Source of the DNA: Psychrobacter sp. 4Dc
GTDB taxonomy: Bacteria > Pseudomonadota > Gammaproteobacteria > Pseudomonadales > Moraxellaceae
Direction: 5' to 3'
DNA: 64,000 nucleotides
Assembly (NCBI RefSeq): GCF_002836715.1
Contig: NZ_PJAT01000076.1
Location: 1-64,000 of the forward strand
Shown: piece after piece, positions 37,951 to 48,444 of the stretch
How positions within the stretch are numbered: the stretch's first letter is position 1
How the letters are laid out: the number at the start of each line of letters is the position of its first letter
Notes under the pieces: generated by a model
The model's input: only the letters and a program-made list of their open reading frames with translations
The model's database searches: none
What the model was told of the DNA's origin: nothing
Translations under genes and position numbers: made by a program

Positions 37951-38364
37951 ATGCGGGACAGTATGAGCAACGATAAGCGCCGTTCGTTAATTACTTATAA
38001 CCACATCACTTATTTCTTATATGTGATCAGCTACTTTACTGCGGGTTTACTGTGGATTGTGCCGATTGTCATGAATTATGCCAAGCGCCATGATGCTAAT
38101 GGGTCATGGTTAGCCACGCATTTCGATTGGCAAATCAAGACCTTTTGGTACAGTATCGTTTGGTTCGTCATTGGCATTATTTTGATTACCTTCGCACTAG
38201 GCGGCTTTGGCGTTAGCGTATTGGCGGATAGTGGCAATATCGCTATTGGCTCAATATTATTAGCTGGTCTTGGTTTACTGATTATGACCTTCACCTTTAT
38301 CTGGCATTTATATCGCATTATACGTGGTTGGATTGCGTTAACTGATGGACGTCCAGTACCGTAG
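37951..38364 (+). CDS. DUF4870-like small membrane protein
   Basis: A 137-residue inner membrane protein with about three to four hydrophobic segments. The pattern YNHITYFLYVISYFTAGLLWIVPIVM and a following HFDWQIKTFW matches small DUF4870-type proteins of unknown function. Start could be 37951 or 37963; AAGGA lies at 37934-37938. It stands between gspM and pyrD without obvious link to either. Confidence 0.75.
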   Translation: MRDSMSNDKRRSLITYNHITYFLYVISYFTAGLLWIVPIVMNYAKRHDANGSWLATHFDWQIKTFWYSIVWFVIGIILITFALGGFGVSVLADSGNIAIGSILLAGLGLLIMTFTFIWHLYRIIRGWIALTDGRPVP

Positions 38365-38578
38365 ACGTTTAATAGTACCTTTGTGCTATGTCTTTAGCTT
38401 AGAAAGCGGCAGCTTATCGTTATGTAGCAGAGACTCATCAGTATTGGTTACTGCTTAAATGTAGAAATTTAGCGACTGAAACTTTGCTCTTATTTCTGTT
38501 AAGCTGATATAATCGCTGCGCCCGATTTCATTCGCATTTTTTATTCACTATTTCTTCCAAGCAGGGTCTGCCATCACT

Positions 38579-39613
38579 ATGTCTTATGCCTTACTTCGTC
38601 CTTTTTTGTTTAATATGGATCCTGAACACGCTCATGAGATGACACTATCTTTATTGGATAAGGCGCATAAAGCGCGTGTTTTAGGCTTGGCGTATGGTCA
38701 GTCAATGCAACCAACAGACTGTATGGGTTTGCAGTTTTCTAATCCAGTTGGTCTGGCAGCAGGCTTGGATAAAAACGGCGATTATATTGACGCGCTGGCT
38801 GAGCTAGGGTTTGGTTTTATAGAAGTAGGAACCGTCACGCCAAGACCGCAAGTAGGCAACGACAAGCCAAGGCTGTTTAGAATCAAGCAAGCAGACGCGA
38901 TTATCAATCGTATGGGCTTTAACAATGAAGGCGTTGATTATCTAATCGACAATGTTAAACGCTGTAAATATAAAGGCAATATTGGTATTAATGTTGGTAA
39001 AAATGCCGCTACGCCGGTAGAGCAAGCCGCCGATGATTACGTGTATTGCTTAGAGCGTGTGTATCCGCATGCCTCATACATCACGGTCAACATCTCATCG
39101 CCAAACACCAAAAACTTACGTGATTTGCAAAGTGGTGAAGCACTGACTCAGTTAATGGATACGATTAAAAACCGTCACAGTCAGTTAGCTACTGAATATG
39201 GTTTTTATGTCCCATTAGTGCTTAAGGTTGCTCCAGATTTAGAGCCATTACAAGTTGATTATATCTCGCAGCAATTAATAGACTTTGAGATTGATGGTTT
39301 GATTGCGACCAATACAACACTAAGCCGTGTAGGTGTCGAAGACTTGCGTGATGGCGACCAAATGGGCGGCTTATCTGGTCGTCCTGTGAGTCATATTAGT
39401 ACTCAGATTTTGCAACAGTTCTCTGATCAGTTAGATGGTAAAGTCGCTTTGATAGGCGTGGGTGGTATCGATAGTGGTGCCAAAGCCGTCAAAAAAATCG
39501 AAGCAGGCGCAGACATGGTACAGCTCTATACGGGGCTTATTTATCGTGGTCCTGGGCTAGTGCAGTCTTGCATTCAGGCAATCGGTGGCTATTACGATGC
39601 CATGGAAAGTTAA
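38579..39613 (+). CDS. pyrD: Dihydroorotate dehydrogenase (quinone), class 2
   Basis: Oxidises dihydroorotate to orotate with FMN and passes electrons to quinone; peripheral on the inner membrane. 344 residues, with the class 2 N-terminal helical membrane-binding part ([20 protein letters not shown]), then [23 protein letters not shown] and the catalytic Ser in [14 protein letters not shown], plus VGVGGIDSG near the phosphate site. Followed by cvpA after 30 bases. Confidence 0.97.
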   Translation: MSYALLRPFLFNMDPEHAHEMTLSLLDKAHKARVLGLAYGQSMQPTDCMGLQFSNPVGLAAGLDKNGDYIDALAELGFGFIEVGTVTPRPQVGNDKPRLFRIKQADAIINRMGFNNEGVDYLIDNVKRCKYKGNIGINVGKNAATPVEQAADDYVYCLERVYPHASYITVNISSPNTKNLRDLQSGEALTQLMDTIKNRHSQLATEYGFYVPLVLKVAPDLEPLQVDYISQQLIDFEIDGLIATNTTLSRVGVEDLRDGDQMGGLSGRPVSHISTQILQQFSDQLDGKVALIGVGGIDSGAKAVKKIEAGADMVQLYTGLIYRGPGLVQSCIQAIGGYYDAMES

Positions 39614-39643
39614 TCCACTAAATAAGGTAATAAGGCGTAAAGC

Positions 39644-40141
39644 ATGAGTGGTTTAGATATTGTGATTGCTATCGTTGTCTTGATTGGCTTATGGCGCGGC
39701 TTTCAAGTAGGACTGATTAAAACAGCAATAGGCTTGGTAGGTTGGTTTATCGCCCTTATCGCTGCTACTAGGCTGGCAGGAGTAGTGTCGCCCCAATTAA
39801 CGGGTATCGTGCAAAACCCTGTGTTACAGATGGCAATGGCCTTTTTATTGGTAGTGATTGCCATATTGGCAATCATGCATCTGATGGCTTTTGTATTCTC
39901 AGGCGTGCTCAAAACCTTACGTTTGGGCGTCTTGGACAAAATGGCAGGCGGCGTACTGGGTGCTGCCAAAAACGTACTAATGGTCTTGGTTGTATTGAGC
40001 GTCAGTGCGCCATTGCTAGTGCAGATGCCGCAGTGGCAAACCTCCGTACTAGCGCCAGAGCTAATGCCATATGCACCGATGGGCAAGGCGTTGGTATCAG
40101 ATATATTAGGCATGGCTTGGGATCAGGTCAATCAGTCGTAA
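39644..40141 (+). CDS. cvpA: CvpA family membrane protein
   Basis: Inner membrane protein of 165 residues with four hydrophobic segments. Family features are the N-terminal LDIVIAIVVLIGLWRGFQVGLIK and the following glycine-rich loop. In E. coli cvpA is required for colicin V production and lies before purF, the same order as here, although a 236-base gap separates them. Molecular role not established. Confidence 0.9.
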   Translation: MSGLDIVIAIVVLIGLWRGFQVGLIKTAIGLVGWFIALIAATRLAGVVSPQLTGIVQNPVLQMAMAFLLVVIAILAIMHLMAFVFSGVLKTLRLGVLDKMAGGVLGAAKNVLMVLVVLSVSAPLLVQMPQWQTSVLAPELMPYAPMGKALVSDILGMAWDQVNQS

Positions 40142-40377
40142 TTGTTTAATTGCCTATTATTTTATCTGACTGTCTATTATTTTACTTCTTTTTATACTTC
40201 TAAATTTTTGCACGTGTCACTGATAATCAAACATAGATTATCGAAAAATCTCGTTAAGTTTCTTACAATATCATCAGGTTAGCGGCGTGCGACAGTGAAT
40301 GATTTTAGCAAGATACTGTCGTTAAGTTTGCCGTTATTGTCGTACTAATGTATGAGTCAAAATAGGATATAGCTATT

Positions 40378-41913
40378 ATGTGTGGAGTCATTGGAGTTGC
40401 AGCTCACGAACCAGTCAATCAGATTCTTTATGACGGTTTGACGATGCTACAGCATCGCGGGCAAGATGCAGCAGGTATTGTCACTTTGCAAGATGGGCGA
40501 CTCTATCTACGTAAAGAAAATGGCATGGTACGTGACGTATTTATGAATCGTCATATGATGAAACTGGTTGGTAAGTTTGGTATCGGTCACGTTCGTTACC
40601 CGACAGCTGGTACTTCTAGCAGCGCTGAAGCTCAGCCATTTTATGTCAATTCACCTTATGGTATTACCCTTGCGCACAATGGTAACTTGACCAATGCTGA
40701 GAGTTTGGCCAAATCTTTGTACATCGAAGATCGACGCCACCTTAATACTGACTCAGATTCTGAAGTACTGTTAAACGTACTGGCACATGAGATGCAGAAT
40801 CTAGGCAAAACGCATCCAACGGCTGATGATATCTTTGAAGCAGTAAAAGCTGTATATAAACGCTGTGAAGGCGCTTATGGCGTGGTCGCTCTGATCACGG
40901 GTCATGGCTTACTTGCATTCCGCGATCCAAATGGTATCCGTCCACTTATCTTTGGTAAACGTATGGCACCGAATGGCGGCACTGAGTATATGGTTGCCTC
41001 TGAATCAGTTGCATTGACAGGTTCTGGCTTTACTATCGTTCGTGATGTAAAACCAGGCGAAGCGATTTTTATCGATTTAAACCATAAGCTGCATACGCAT
41101 CAATGCGTCGAGCAAAAAGAATACACGCCTTGTATCTTTGAATATGTGTACTTTGCTCGTCCAGATTCGATTATGGACAATATCTCAGTTTATAAATCAC
41201 GCCTACGCATGGGTGAAAAACTGGCAGATAAAATCCTTGCTGAATGGGGTGAGGATCATGATATCGACGTGGTCATTCCAATTCCGGATACGTCACGTAC
41301 TTCAGCGATGGAGCTGGCGTTAAAAATGAACGTTAAGTACCGTGAAGGGTTCATGAAAAACCGTTACATCGGTCGTACGTTTATTATGCCAGGTCAGCAG
41401 CAGCGTAAAAAATCAGTTCGCCAAAAGCTGAGCGCTGTGCCACTAGAGTTCAAAGGCAAAAATGTACTGTTGGTTGATGATTCTATCGTTCGTGGTACGA
41501 CCTGTCATGAAATCATTCAAATGGCACGAGATGCTGGTGCTAACAAGGTGTTTTTTGCCAGCGCTGCGCCACCGGTGAAATTTCCAAACGTATATGGCAT
41601 TGATATGCCAGTACGTAGCGAGCTTATTGCTTCGGGCAATAGTGTTGAAGAAGTGCGTGATATCATCGGCGCAGATCGTTTGATCTTCCAAGATTTGGAT
41701 GATTTGATCGACGCAGTAAAAGATACCAAACATAGCCGAGTGGAAGGTTTTGATTGTGCGGTATTTAACGGCTGCTACATCACTGGTCAGATCAATGAAG
41801 CGTATCTTGATCACTTGCAAGAGCAGCGTAATGATACTGCCAAAACTGGTAAAAAAGGCGTACAAATAGTGGCTGATACCCCAGTTGATATGATGGGTGT
41901 AGAAGAACTTTAA
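40378..41913 (+). CDS. purF: Amidophosphoribosyltransferase
   Basis: First committed step of purine synthesis: PRPP plus glutamine to phosphoribosylamine. 511 residues. The protein begins MCGVIGV, so Cys2 is the Ntn glutaminase nucleophile after Met removal; the PRPP-binding loop is [13 protein letters not shown] in the C-terminal half. No iron-sulfur ligands of the Bacillus type propeptide are present, as in the E. coli enzyme. A strong terminator follows. Confidence 0.98.
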   Translation: MCGVIGVAAHEPVNQILYDGLTMLQHRGQDAAGIVTLQDGRLYLRKENGMVRDVFMNRHMMKLVGKFGIGHVRYPTAGTSSSAEAQPFYVNSPYGITLAHNGNLTNAESLAKSLYIEDRRHLNTDSDSEVLLNVLAHEMQNLGKTHPTADDIFEAVKAVYKRCEGAYGVVALITGHGLLAFRDPNGIRPLIFGKRMAPNGGTEYMVASESVALTGSGFTIVRDVKPGEAIFIDLNHKLHTHQCVEQKEYTPCIFEYVYFARPDSIMDNISVYKSRLRMGEKLADKILAEWGEDHDIDVVIPIPDTSRTSAMELALKMNVKYREGFMKNRYIGRTFIMPGQQQRKKSVRQKLSAVPLEFKGKNVLLVDDSIVRGTTCHEIIQMARDAGANKVFFASAAPPVKFPNVYGIDMPVRSELIASGNSVEEVRDIIGADRLIFQDLDDLIDAVKDTKHSRVEGFDCAVFNGCYITGQINEAYLDHLQEQRNDTAKTGKKGVQIVADTPVDMMGVEEL

Positions 41914-41943
41914 GTAGTATTGAAGTCATTATTTTCAGATAAC

Positions 41944-41978
41944 AAAAAGCTAGATTCTATTTAGAATCTAGCTTTTTT
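41944..41978. terminator. Bidirectional terminator between purF and azlD
   Basis: AAAAAGCTAGATTCTA / TAGAATCTAGCTTTTT, a perfect 16-bp stem with a two-base loop, flanked by A and T runs. Confidence 0.92.
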
Positions 41979-42032
41979 ATGTTTAAGGTATAGCTAAGAG
42001 TACTGACGTTTATATAAATGGTCAAAACAGTT

Positions 42033-42392
42033 TTAGCCTAGAAAACTGCTAAATAACCAAAACAGACCATTGATTGCTGCTATACCAACAACCATACTTA
42101 CCAAAAGCTGACGGCTGATATGATAAATAAATAATACCAAAATAAGTGCGCCGATTTGTGCCATTAATAGATGTAATTCAGTGTCGCTTAAAGTAACAGT
42201 CGTCGATATGTCTTGATAGGAAAGGCTAGTCAAAATTAGCAGCACCATCACTGATAATGGCAAGCTCTCATTTAACCGATGTAGCCAAGGTGTGTCTAGT
42301 AGCTTTCTAGGTATCAGCGCGGGTAGCGCACGAGTGATAAAGGTCACTGCTGCCATGGCCAGCGTAGCAAAAATAAGATAACTACTGGTCAT
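42033..42392 (-). CDS. azlD: AzlD-family branched-chain amino acid exporter subunit
   Basis: Small membrane subunit of 119 residues with four hydrophobic segments; ITRALPALIPRKLLDTPWLHRL is the typical N-terminal loop. Partners AzlC in export of branched-chain amino acids or analogues. It overlaps the end of azlC by 11 bases, indicating translational coupling. Confidence 0.88.
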   Translation of the reverse strand: MTSSYLIFATLAMAAVTFITRALPALIPRKLLDTPWLHRLNESLPLSVMVLLILTSLSYQDISTTVTLSDTELHLLMAQIGALILVLFIYHISRQLLVSMVVGIAAINGLFWLFSSFLG

Positions 42393-43113
42393 AATGTTCT
42401 CCAGTCTTTTGACGCTCTATCCAAAACCCACGTACCAAAATCATAAACATACAGATAGTGATGGCTACTAGTAACAACCAGTCACTGGTAAATAGCGAGG
42501 CAATGATTAAGCCAAGCACGGCAATACCAATCGGGAAGTAGCGTTTGATACTTTGAAACTGCTCATAAGCAAGAATCGCAAACAGACAAACCAACGCAAA
42601 ATCTAAATTTGGCACCAAATCACTGAGCGTACTACCAATCATTACGCCAACCGTACTCGCGAGCACCCACCAGCTTTGGTTAAATAGGCTGATAGGAAGT
42701 ATCAGCGCTCGTCGCGACTCATTTGGTAAGCTGGTCATGATCGAAAAAGTCTCGTCGGTCAAAGCAAACAGACAATACGTCTTGGCCAGCTTATTTTTCG
42801 GTAAATACTGTAATAACGGCATACCATAGAATACATGACGTAGATTAATCGCGGCAATATTGGTGGCGATATTACCAATCGGTAGACCAGCGCTCAGCAT
42901 TGGTAGACAAGCGTATTGAGCTGCACCAGCATAGAGAACGATACTGAGCATAATCGTTGCCCATATCGGGATACCTGCTACCTGTGCGAGTACACCAAAG
43001 GCAATACCGGCAGGCAGATATCCCATAGCAACTGGCAAGCTTTTTTTAAAGCCCTCAGCCCAGTGGTAGCGGTTTGCATGTTGATGGCTTAATTCATTTG
43101 AATGAGTATTCAC
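42382..43113 (-). CDS. azlC: AzlC-family branched-chain amino acid exporter subunit
   Basis: Membrane subunit of 243 residues with about seven to eight hydrophobic segments and the family start GFKKSLPVAMGYLPAGIAFGVLA plus NLRHVFYGMPLL. Works with AzlD; in E. coli the YgaZH pair exports valine. First gene of the pair; 155 bases separate it from the MATE gene's end. Confidence 0.9.
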   Translation of the reverse strand: MNTHSNELSHQHANRYHWAEGFKKSLPVAMGYLPAGIAFGVLAQVAGIPIWATIMLSIVLYAGAAQYACLPMLSAGLPIGNIATNIAAINLRHVFYGMPLLQYLPKNKLAKTYCLFALTDETFSIMTSLPNESRRALILPISLFNQSWWVLASTVGVMIGSTLSDLVPNLDFALVCLFAILAYEQFQSIKRYFPIGIAVLGLIIASLFTSDWLLLVAITICMFMILVRGFWIERQKTGEHYDQ

Positions 43114-43268
43114 ATGACATCCTAAATTTTTCTTATGATATTTTTATAAATCTATCGATATAAAAATTATTGATTCAAACGGTATTGCTGCAAAATTAAA
43201 AAGTAAAAAACGAGCTTAATAAAAACGTTCTATCGAAAATTGATAGAGCAAATATAATATAAAATTAA

Positions 43269-44675
43269 CTAAGCTTCAGGTTGTAGTTTCTCATAACTGC
43301 CAGTCTGATTAGCACAGTACAAAAACCCGCCTAGGATGACTAGTCTCAATAATAATAGACACCACACGCTAAGCCAAATACCAGTCATATCCCATTGTTG
43401 ATAGAGCAGCCAGCTTAACGGGAAGAAAATAGCAGCCAGTATCAGCGCTGCATTGCGGATCACGCTACCAGCCGTTAAACCAAAAAATATCCCATCTAGC
43501 CAATAGGCACCAACGCCGACAAGAGGCAATAATACAGCATATAAATGGTAGTCATAGGCGAGGGCAAACACTGACTCAATGTTAGTCATAAATCCCAAAT
43601 ACGTAGGCATTGCAAGCCACCAAATGGCGCTCAACATGATAGCAAGGCCATAACTAACCACGCCTGTACGCTTTATGATAATACGAAAACGTGGCCAATC
43701 ACGTCGCCCTGCAGCTTGTCCACTTAGCGTTTCAGCAGAGACAGCGACGCCGTCCAGAGCGAAGGCAGATATACTTAATACTTGCAATAAAATAGCATTG
43801 GCAGCCAATATGACATCACCGCTTTGAGCAGAAAGTCGAGTAATCCAAGCAAAGCTTAGCGTTAAGATAAGAGTACGTACAAAGATATCTTTGTTTAAAG
43901 AAAATAGCCTAAGCATTTTTTCTTTCGTAAAATACTGTCGATCCGCTTTGAATAATGCTGTCCATGATATTTTTAAATGTTGGCGGCTCAACCACAATGC
44001 CATCAGTATTCCAAACCAAAATGCGATAGTCGTTCCCAGTGCGACACCAGCCAATCCCATTTGCATTGCAAATACAAAAAACAGAGTCAGTACGATATTA
44101 AGTACAGCAATAAAGCTTTGCTGATACAGCATGTAACGGGTCTTGCCTTGTCCTGCAAACCAACCGATAAATGCAAAGTTCATCAGCTCCGCAATCACGC
44201 CCCAAAAGCGTACGTCTAAATAGGTTTTCGCCGCGCGTCCACTCTCAGGATTGGCTGATAGTGCTTGTAAGCCAAAATCAATCAGCCATGGCTTTGCCAG
44301 TAGCAATATCGCTCCGATCACAAATGCTAATAACAAAGCACGCTGCAAAATAGACAGCAAAGGTGTGGGCACTGTTACGGCTGATGCATTGCTAGTATTA
44401 TTCGCCAGTTGTCCCAATGCCTGCGCAGCAAGCCCAGATGATGCATACTGCAAAAAGTTAAAGCTAACAAGCAATAGCGACAGCAGTTGTATGGCCAAAC
44501 CCATACCAGCAAGTTTCGCTGTGTCATTCATGTTGCCTACAATGGCCGTATCAATAACGCTCTGCAATGGCATAGCCAAATTGGCTAGCAGTACAGGCAG
44601 CGCAATCGCGACAATACGTTTATAGCTTGTATCAATAGGTGGCATCGCGTGAGAAGTTGCTGAATTAGCTGACAT
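43269..44675 (-). CDS. MATE-family (DinF-like) multidrug exporter
   Basis: Inner membrane cation-coupled exporter with twelve hydrophobic segments, 467 residues from the start at 44675. The N-terminal segment IVAIALPVLLANLAMPLQSVIDTAIVG and mid LRLFSLNKDIFVRT match the DinF branch, which differs from NorM. An open frame extends upstream to 44804 but encodes a sequence unlike MATE N-termini, so 44675 is preferred despite a weak ribosome binding site. Substrate unknown. Confidence 0.88.
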   Translation of the reverse strand: MSANSATSHAMPPIDTSYKRIVAIALPVLLANLAMPLQSVIDTAIVGNMNDTAKLAGMGLAIQLLSLLLVSFNFLQYASSGLAAQALGQLANNTSNASAVTVPTPLLSILQRALLLAFVIGAILLLAKPWLIDFGLQALSANPESGRAAKTYLDVRFWGVIAELMNFAFIGWFAGQGKTRYMLYQQSFIAVLNIVLTLFFVFAMQMGLAGVALGTTIAFWFGILMALWLSRQHLKISWTALFKADRQYFTKEKMLRLFSLNKDIFVRTLILTLSFAWITRLSAQSGDVILAANAILLQVLSISAFALDGVAVSAETLSGQAAGRRDWPRFRIIIKRTGVVSYGLAIMLSAIWWLAMPTYLGFMTNIESVFALAYDYHLYAVLLPLVGVGAYWLDGIFFGLTAGSVIRNAALILAAIFFPLSWLLYQQWDMTGIWLSVWCLLLLRLVILGGFLYCANQTGSYEKLQPEA

Positions 44676-44775
44676 GGGTGACTCGTTTATACGTGAACGA
44701 TAAAGAGGTATATTCGTTAAATGGTAATAGAATTGTAAGGCAGTACATTTAATATAAGAGACAAAATAGCTATAA

Positions 44776-44816
44776 AGACAAAAGCACCTAGACTCATTAT
44801 TCATGAGTCAGGTGCT
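44776..44816 (-). terminator. Intrinsic terminator of the secDF operon
   Basis: On the minus strand AGCACC and ATGAGTC-containing arms pair with one bulge around a short loop, followed by TTTTGTCTTT. It lies 90 bases after the secF stop. Confidence 0.7.
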
Positions 44817-44906
44817 CTTATTTAAACGTTGTAGCTGTACAATCAGTAATTATATAAAGTGTGATAACACGCTAGTTCAACGTATCAATCCATCTAATAT
44901 ACCTTA

Positions 44907-46169
44907 CTAGACGTTGTCTTGCTCAAACATTTTTGGATCATTGAAAGTAACGATTTCTTCTTCAAACTCTGGTTTTACTTTTACGATAAAGTCATCACGC
45001 GACAGACCCATGCGCAGCGGAATCGAGCTGGCAATATAAGTCGATGAGTAAGTACCCGCAAGCAAACCAATAAACAGAGCTACTGAGAACCAGTACAATC
45101 CATCACCGCCCAAGAAGAGCATAGCTAGTACGACCAACAAAACAGTTGAGATGGTCATAATCGTACGGCGTAGTGTCTCGGTCAATGACAAATCAATCGT
45201 CTGTTCTGGTGTAATTCCGCGAACACGGCGGAAGTTTTCACGGATACGGTCATAGACAACAATCGTATCGTTCAATGAATAACCAATCAATGCCAATACC
45301 GCAGCCAATACCGTCAGGTCAAATGGGAAGCCAAACAATGCAAATACACCGATGGTTACGACAGCATCATGAAATAGTGACAGTACGGCACCTAGAGACA
45401 GTTTGAACTGGAAGCGTAAGGCAACATAGCCAAGCATGCATACCAGTGCCAATACCAATGCCATGACTGAGTTTAGATAAACCTCATTACCAACTTGGCT
45501 ACCGATGATATTAACGTTGCTAATCGTAGCGGTGTTGCCAGGTAGGGCCAATGCTTGCGTCAGATTTGCGCTTAGCCCATCGACGTTATCAGACTGAGGA
45601 GGCAAACGTACCAATAGCTCTTCACGCGTACCTAAGTACTGTACAACCGCATCATCGAAACCATTGTCTGCCAGCGCTTGTACAACAGCAACTTGCTCAA
45701 CAGGCTGCTCATAACGGACATCAGCAGAGACACCACCAGTAAAGTCTAGTCCTAAGTTCAGACCATTTACCGCGATAGCAATGATACTACCGATCACCAT
45801 AAATAAAGACAGTAGTGCCATCGGCTTTTCTATCTTCATAAATGGAATGATACGCTGGTTACCAACCGCTTTGATGCCACCTTCAGCAACAGCTGCGGCA
45901 TCATCAGCGGCGTCACCTGATATTACGTCAGAATCAACAGCGGTAGACAGCGCTTGACTGTCTTTGGTATTTTGACCTTTACCGCCGCGACGACTAGGGC
46001 TTTTGCCTGACTTTGCGGTAGTAGGGTTATTGGTTTTAGTATTGCTACCTTTACCATCACGACGCGGTTTGTTACGGCGACGCGTACTTGCATTGGTCGT
46101 GTCACCGTTTGAGCCATTTCGATCAGGATTATTCTGCTGTTCTAAAGGGTTGTTATTATCGATCGCCAT
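44907..46169 (-). CDS. secF: Protein translocase subunit SecF with long N-terminal extension
   Basis: RND-type partner of SecD that uses proton motive force to aid Sec export. The core (from about residue 110) has six membrane segments, with LGLDFTGG after the first and the second-half ALIGYSLNDTIVVYDRIREN motif. At 420 residues it exceeds the usual ~310-325; the first ~105 residues are a soluble stretch rich in Asn, Lys, Arg and Gly with an acidic Ala patch, located in the cytoplasm by topology. The secD gene ends nine bases upstream. Confidence 0.95.
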   Translation of the reverse strand: MAIDNNNPLEQQNNPDRNGSNGDTTNASTRRRNKPRRDGKGSNTKTNNPTTAKSGKSPSRRGGKGQNTKDSQALSTAVDSDVISGDAADDAAAVAEGGIKAVGNQRIIPFMKIEKPMALLSLFMVIGSIIAIAVNGLNLGLDFTGGVSADVRYEQPVEQVAVVQALADNGFDDAVVQYLGTREELLVRLPPQSDNVDGLSANLTQALALPGNTATISNVNIIGSQVGNEVYLNSVMALVLALVCMLGYVALRFQFKLSLGAVLSLFHDAVVTIGVFALFGFPFDLTVLAAVLALIGYSLNDTIVVYDRIRENFRRVRGITPEQTIDLSLTETLRRTIMTISTVLLVVLAMLFLGGDGLYWFSVALFIGLLAGTYSSTYIASSIPLRMGLSRDDFIVKVKPEFEEEIVTFNDPKMFEQDNV

Positions 46170-46178
46170 AATATTCTC

Positions 46179-48056
46179 CTAACCGATGCTCAGACTTTTG
46201 ATGGATTTACGCTTACCATAAGCAATTTGTACCAGTGCACGTGTCACCAAAATTGCAGTGAATAGTGAGCTGACAATACCAATAGCTAGCGTAATCGCAA
46301 AGCCTTTAATCGGACCAGTACCAATCGCAAATAGGATAAACGCGACCAATAAGGTTGTAATGTTGGCATCAAAAATACTACTAAATGCCCGATCAAAACC
46401 TGCCACGATGGCTGATTTTGGCCGTACGCCATTGGCAATCTCTTCTCGTATTCGCTCAAAAATCAGTACGTTGGCATCAACGGCCATACCGATGGTCAAA
46501 ACGATACCTGCGATACCAGGTAGGGTAAGTGATGAACCCAAAATTGACATAATGGCAATGATAATAATAACGTTAACGGCTAGCGCAACGTTGGCAATCA
46601 CACCAAACAAGCGATAGAAGATAATCATAAACGCGAAGACTAGTAGATAGCCGACCTGCGTAGAGAATAACCCTTTATCAATGTTTTCTTGACCAAGTGA
46701 AGGACCAATAGTGCGCTCTTCTACGAAGTACATCGGTGCAGCAAGTGCGCCTGAACGTAACAGTAGGGCAAGCTCAGCTGCTTCAGCACTACTATCTAGA
46801 CCAGTAATACGGAATGATGAACCCAGTACCGCTTGAATGTTGGCGCGGTTGATGACCTTTGTTTCAGCGTAAGGTGTGCGTACTTCAGTTGTCTCACCGG
46901 TTGCTGGATCTTCTTCGTAAGTGATTCTCTGTTTGTTTTCAATGAACAATACAGCCATCTGTTGACCAACAGCTGTACGTGTGGCGTTCTGCATGAGCTT
47001 GCCGCCAGCACTGTCCAAGGTAATACTTACTTCAGGTAAACCACTTTCATCCAAGCCAGTTTGCGCGTTGGTTACTTTGTCCCCAGTGACGATCGCTTGA
47101 CGATCTAACAATACAGGAGGACCATCAAGAGTTTCGAATGGGAATGCTTCTGTGCCTGCTGGAGGTATGCCGCCAGTATAGGTATCAGCATCTTCTGCTA
47201 CCATACGGAACTCAAGGTTTGCAGTACGACCAAGTACACGTTTCGCTTCAGCAGTATCTTGTACACCAGGTAGCTCAACGACGATACGGCTAGCACCTTG
47301 CGACTGTACCAAAGCTTCGGTAACACCCAGCTCAGCAATACGGTTACGTAGAGTCGTTAAGTTCTGGTTGACCGCGTAGCTATTGATTTCGTCAAGTGTC
47401 GCATCGTTATACGATAAGACCAATGCAGGACCTTGATCATCAATAGAAGACTGCAAGTTAAACGTATTGCTCATTGAGCCTTGTAATACGTTCTGGGCAC
47501 GGTTACGGGTATCAGTATCAGCAAAATGCAATACCACGCCGCGATCTTCGGTTTTGATACCTTTGATTGCTACTCGCTCAGCACGTAGCTCACGTCGCAT
47601 ATCACGACTGGCACTGGTCAAACGCTGTTCAAGCGCCTTGTCCATATCGACTTCGAGTACAAAGCGTACACCACCACGTAAATCGAGACCAAGCTTCATC
47701 GGTCTTGCACCGATATCGCGTAGCCACTGCGGGGTCGTCTGTGCTAGGTTAAGGGCAACAACATAGTCTTCGCCCAAGTTTTGACGTAGCACTTCTTGCG
47801 CTTTTAGCTGATCGACTGGGTTGTTGAGGCGTACCAGCGCGCTGTTGCCCTCAAACGTACCATCGTGGTTATCTAGACCTGCCTCTTCGAGTAAGCTTTG
47901 AGACTCGGTTAAGATGCCTTCAGATAGCTGAGTTCCTGCGGCTGCGCTCGTAATCTGCACAGCAGGTTCGTCAGGGTAAAGGTTGGGGGCAGCATATAGA
48001 CCGGCAACGAGTAGCACGACGGCAATTAGTAAGTATTTCCAAGCGGGATATTGCAT
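46179..48056 (-). CDS. secD: Protein translocase subunit SecD
   Basis: Large RND-type subunit of SecDF, 625 residues. One N-terminal membrane segment, a large periplasmic P1 domain (LGLDLRGGVRFVLEVD at residues ~115-130), and five more membrane segments with ILTIGMAVDANVLIFERIREE. The start at 48056 (MQYPAWKYLLIAV) follows AAGAAGTG; the open frame upstream to 48101 is not SecD-like. Forms an operon with secF; yajC is separated by a terminator. Confidence 0.96.
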   Translation of the reverse strand: MQYPAWKYLLIAVVLLVAGLYAAPNLYPDEPAVQITSAAAGTQLSEGILTESQSLLEEAGLDNHDGTFEGNSALVRLNNPVDQLKAQEVLRQNLGEDYVVALNLAQTTPQWLRDIGARPMKLGLDLRGGVRFVLEVDMDKALEQRLTSASRDMRRELRAERVAIKGIKTEDRGVVLHFADTDTRNRAQNVLQGSMSNTFNLQSSIDDQGPALVLSYNDATLDEINSYAVNQNLTTLRNRIAELGVTEALVQSQGASRIVVELPGVQDTAEAKRVLGRTANLEFRMVAEDADTYTGGIPPAGTEAFPFETLDGPPVLLDRQAIVTGDKVTNAQTGLDESGLPEVSITLDSAGGKLMQNATRTAVGQQMAVLFIENKQRITYEEDPATGETTEVRTPYAETKVINRANIQAVLGSSFRITGLDSSAEAAELALLLRSGALAAPMYFVEERTIGPSLGQENIDKGLFSTQVGYLLVFAFMIIFYRLFGVIANVALAVNVIIIIAIMSILGSSLTLPGIAGIVLTIGMAVDANVLIFERIREEIANGVRPKSAIVAGFDRAFSSIFDANITTLLVAFILFAIGTGPIKGFAITLAIGIVSSLFTAILVTRALVQIAYGKRKSIKSLSIG

Positions 48057-48330
48057 AATCACTTCTTTAAGTTGATAAACGACTGGCGACGTAGGCCACA
48101 AGTTAGCAGATGGGAAGTTAGCGATAGCAACGGTCGAGTGCTATGTTCAGCAGCCGTCATCATGCACCATTGCGATCATCCGCGATGATAGTAACGCATA
48201 AAACAGTAAAGCAAATAAGATGTCTGTTTATCTGGTCACCAAAAATCATATGGCTGACTTGGATAAAGATAGGACATCTAAACAGTAAGCCTAATTTATA
48301 TAGCAATTTTACCTTACTGCGTTAATAGCG

Positions 48331-48364
48331 AAAAATGACCGTAAATCATATACGGTCATTTTTT
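48331..48364. terminator. Symmetric intrinsic terminator downstream of yajC
   Basis: AAAAATGACCGTA / TACGGTCATTTTT, a perfect 13-bp stem with a seven-base loop; works for the minus-strand yajC transcript. Confidence 0.82.
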
Positions 48365-48395
48365 AGTCATTACATTCATTAATGTGACGACTATC

Positions 48396-48441
48396 GAATG
48401 TTCACTAATAAATGTTCACTAATAAAAAATAGTGAACATTC
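48396..48441. repeat. Tandem duplication forming alternative hairpins after yajC
   Basis: AATGTTCACTAATA is repeated head to tail at 48397-48410 and 48411-48424; either copy can pair with TAGTGAACATT at 48430-48440. It begins four bases past the yajC stop on the minus strand. Confidence 0.8.
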
Positions 48442-48444
48442 TAA

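Larger units (their letters stand above)
48057..48444. other. Intergenic region between yajC and secD
   Basis: 388 bases, unusually long for this pair. It holds a duplicated hairpin at 48396-48441 and a symmetric terminator at 48331-48364, so secDF probably has its own promoter in 48057-48330. No gene seen. Confidence 0.6.
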
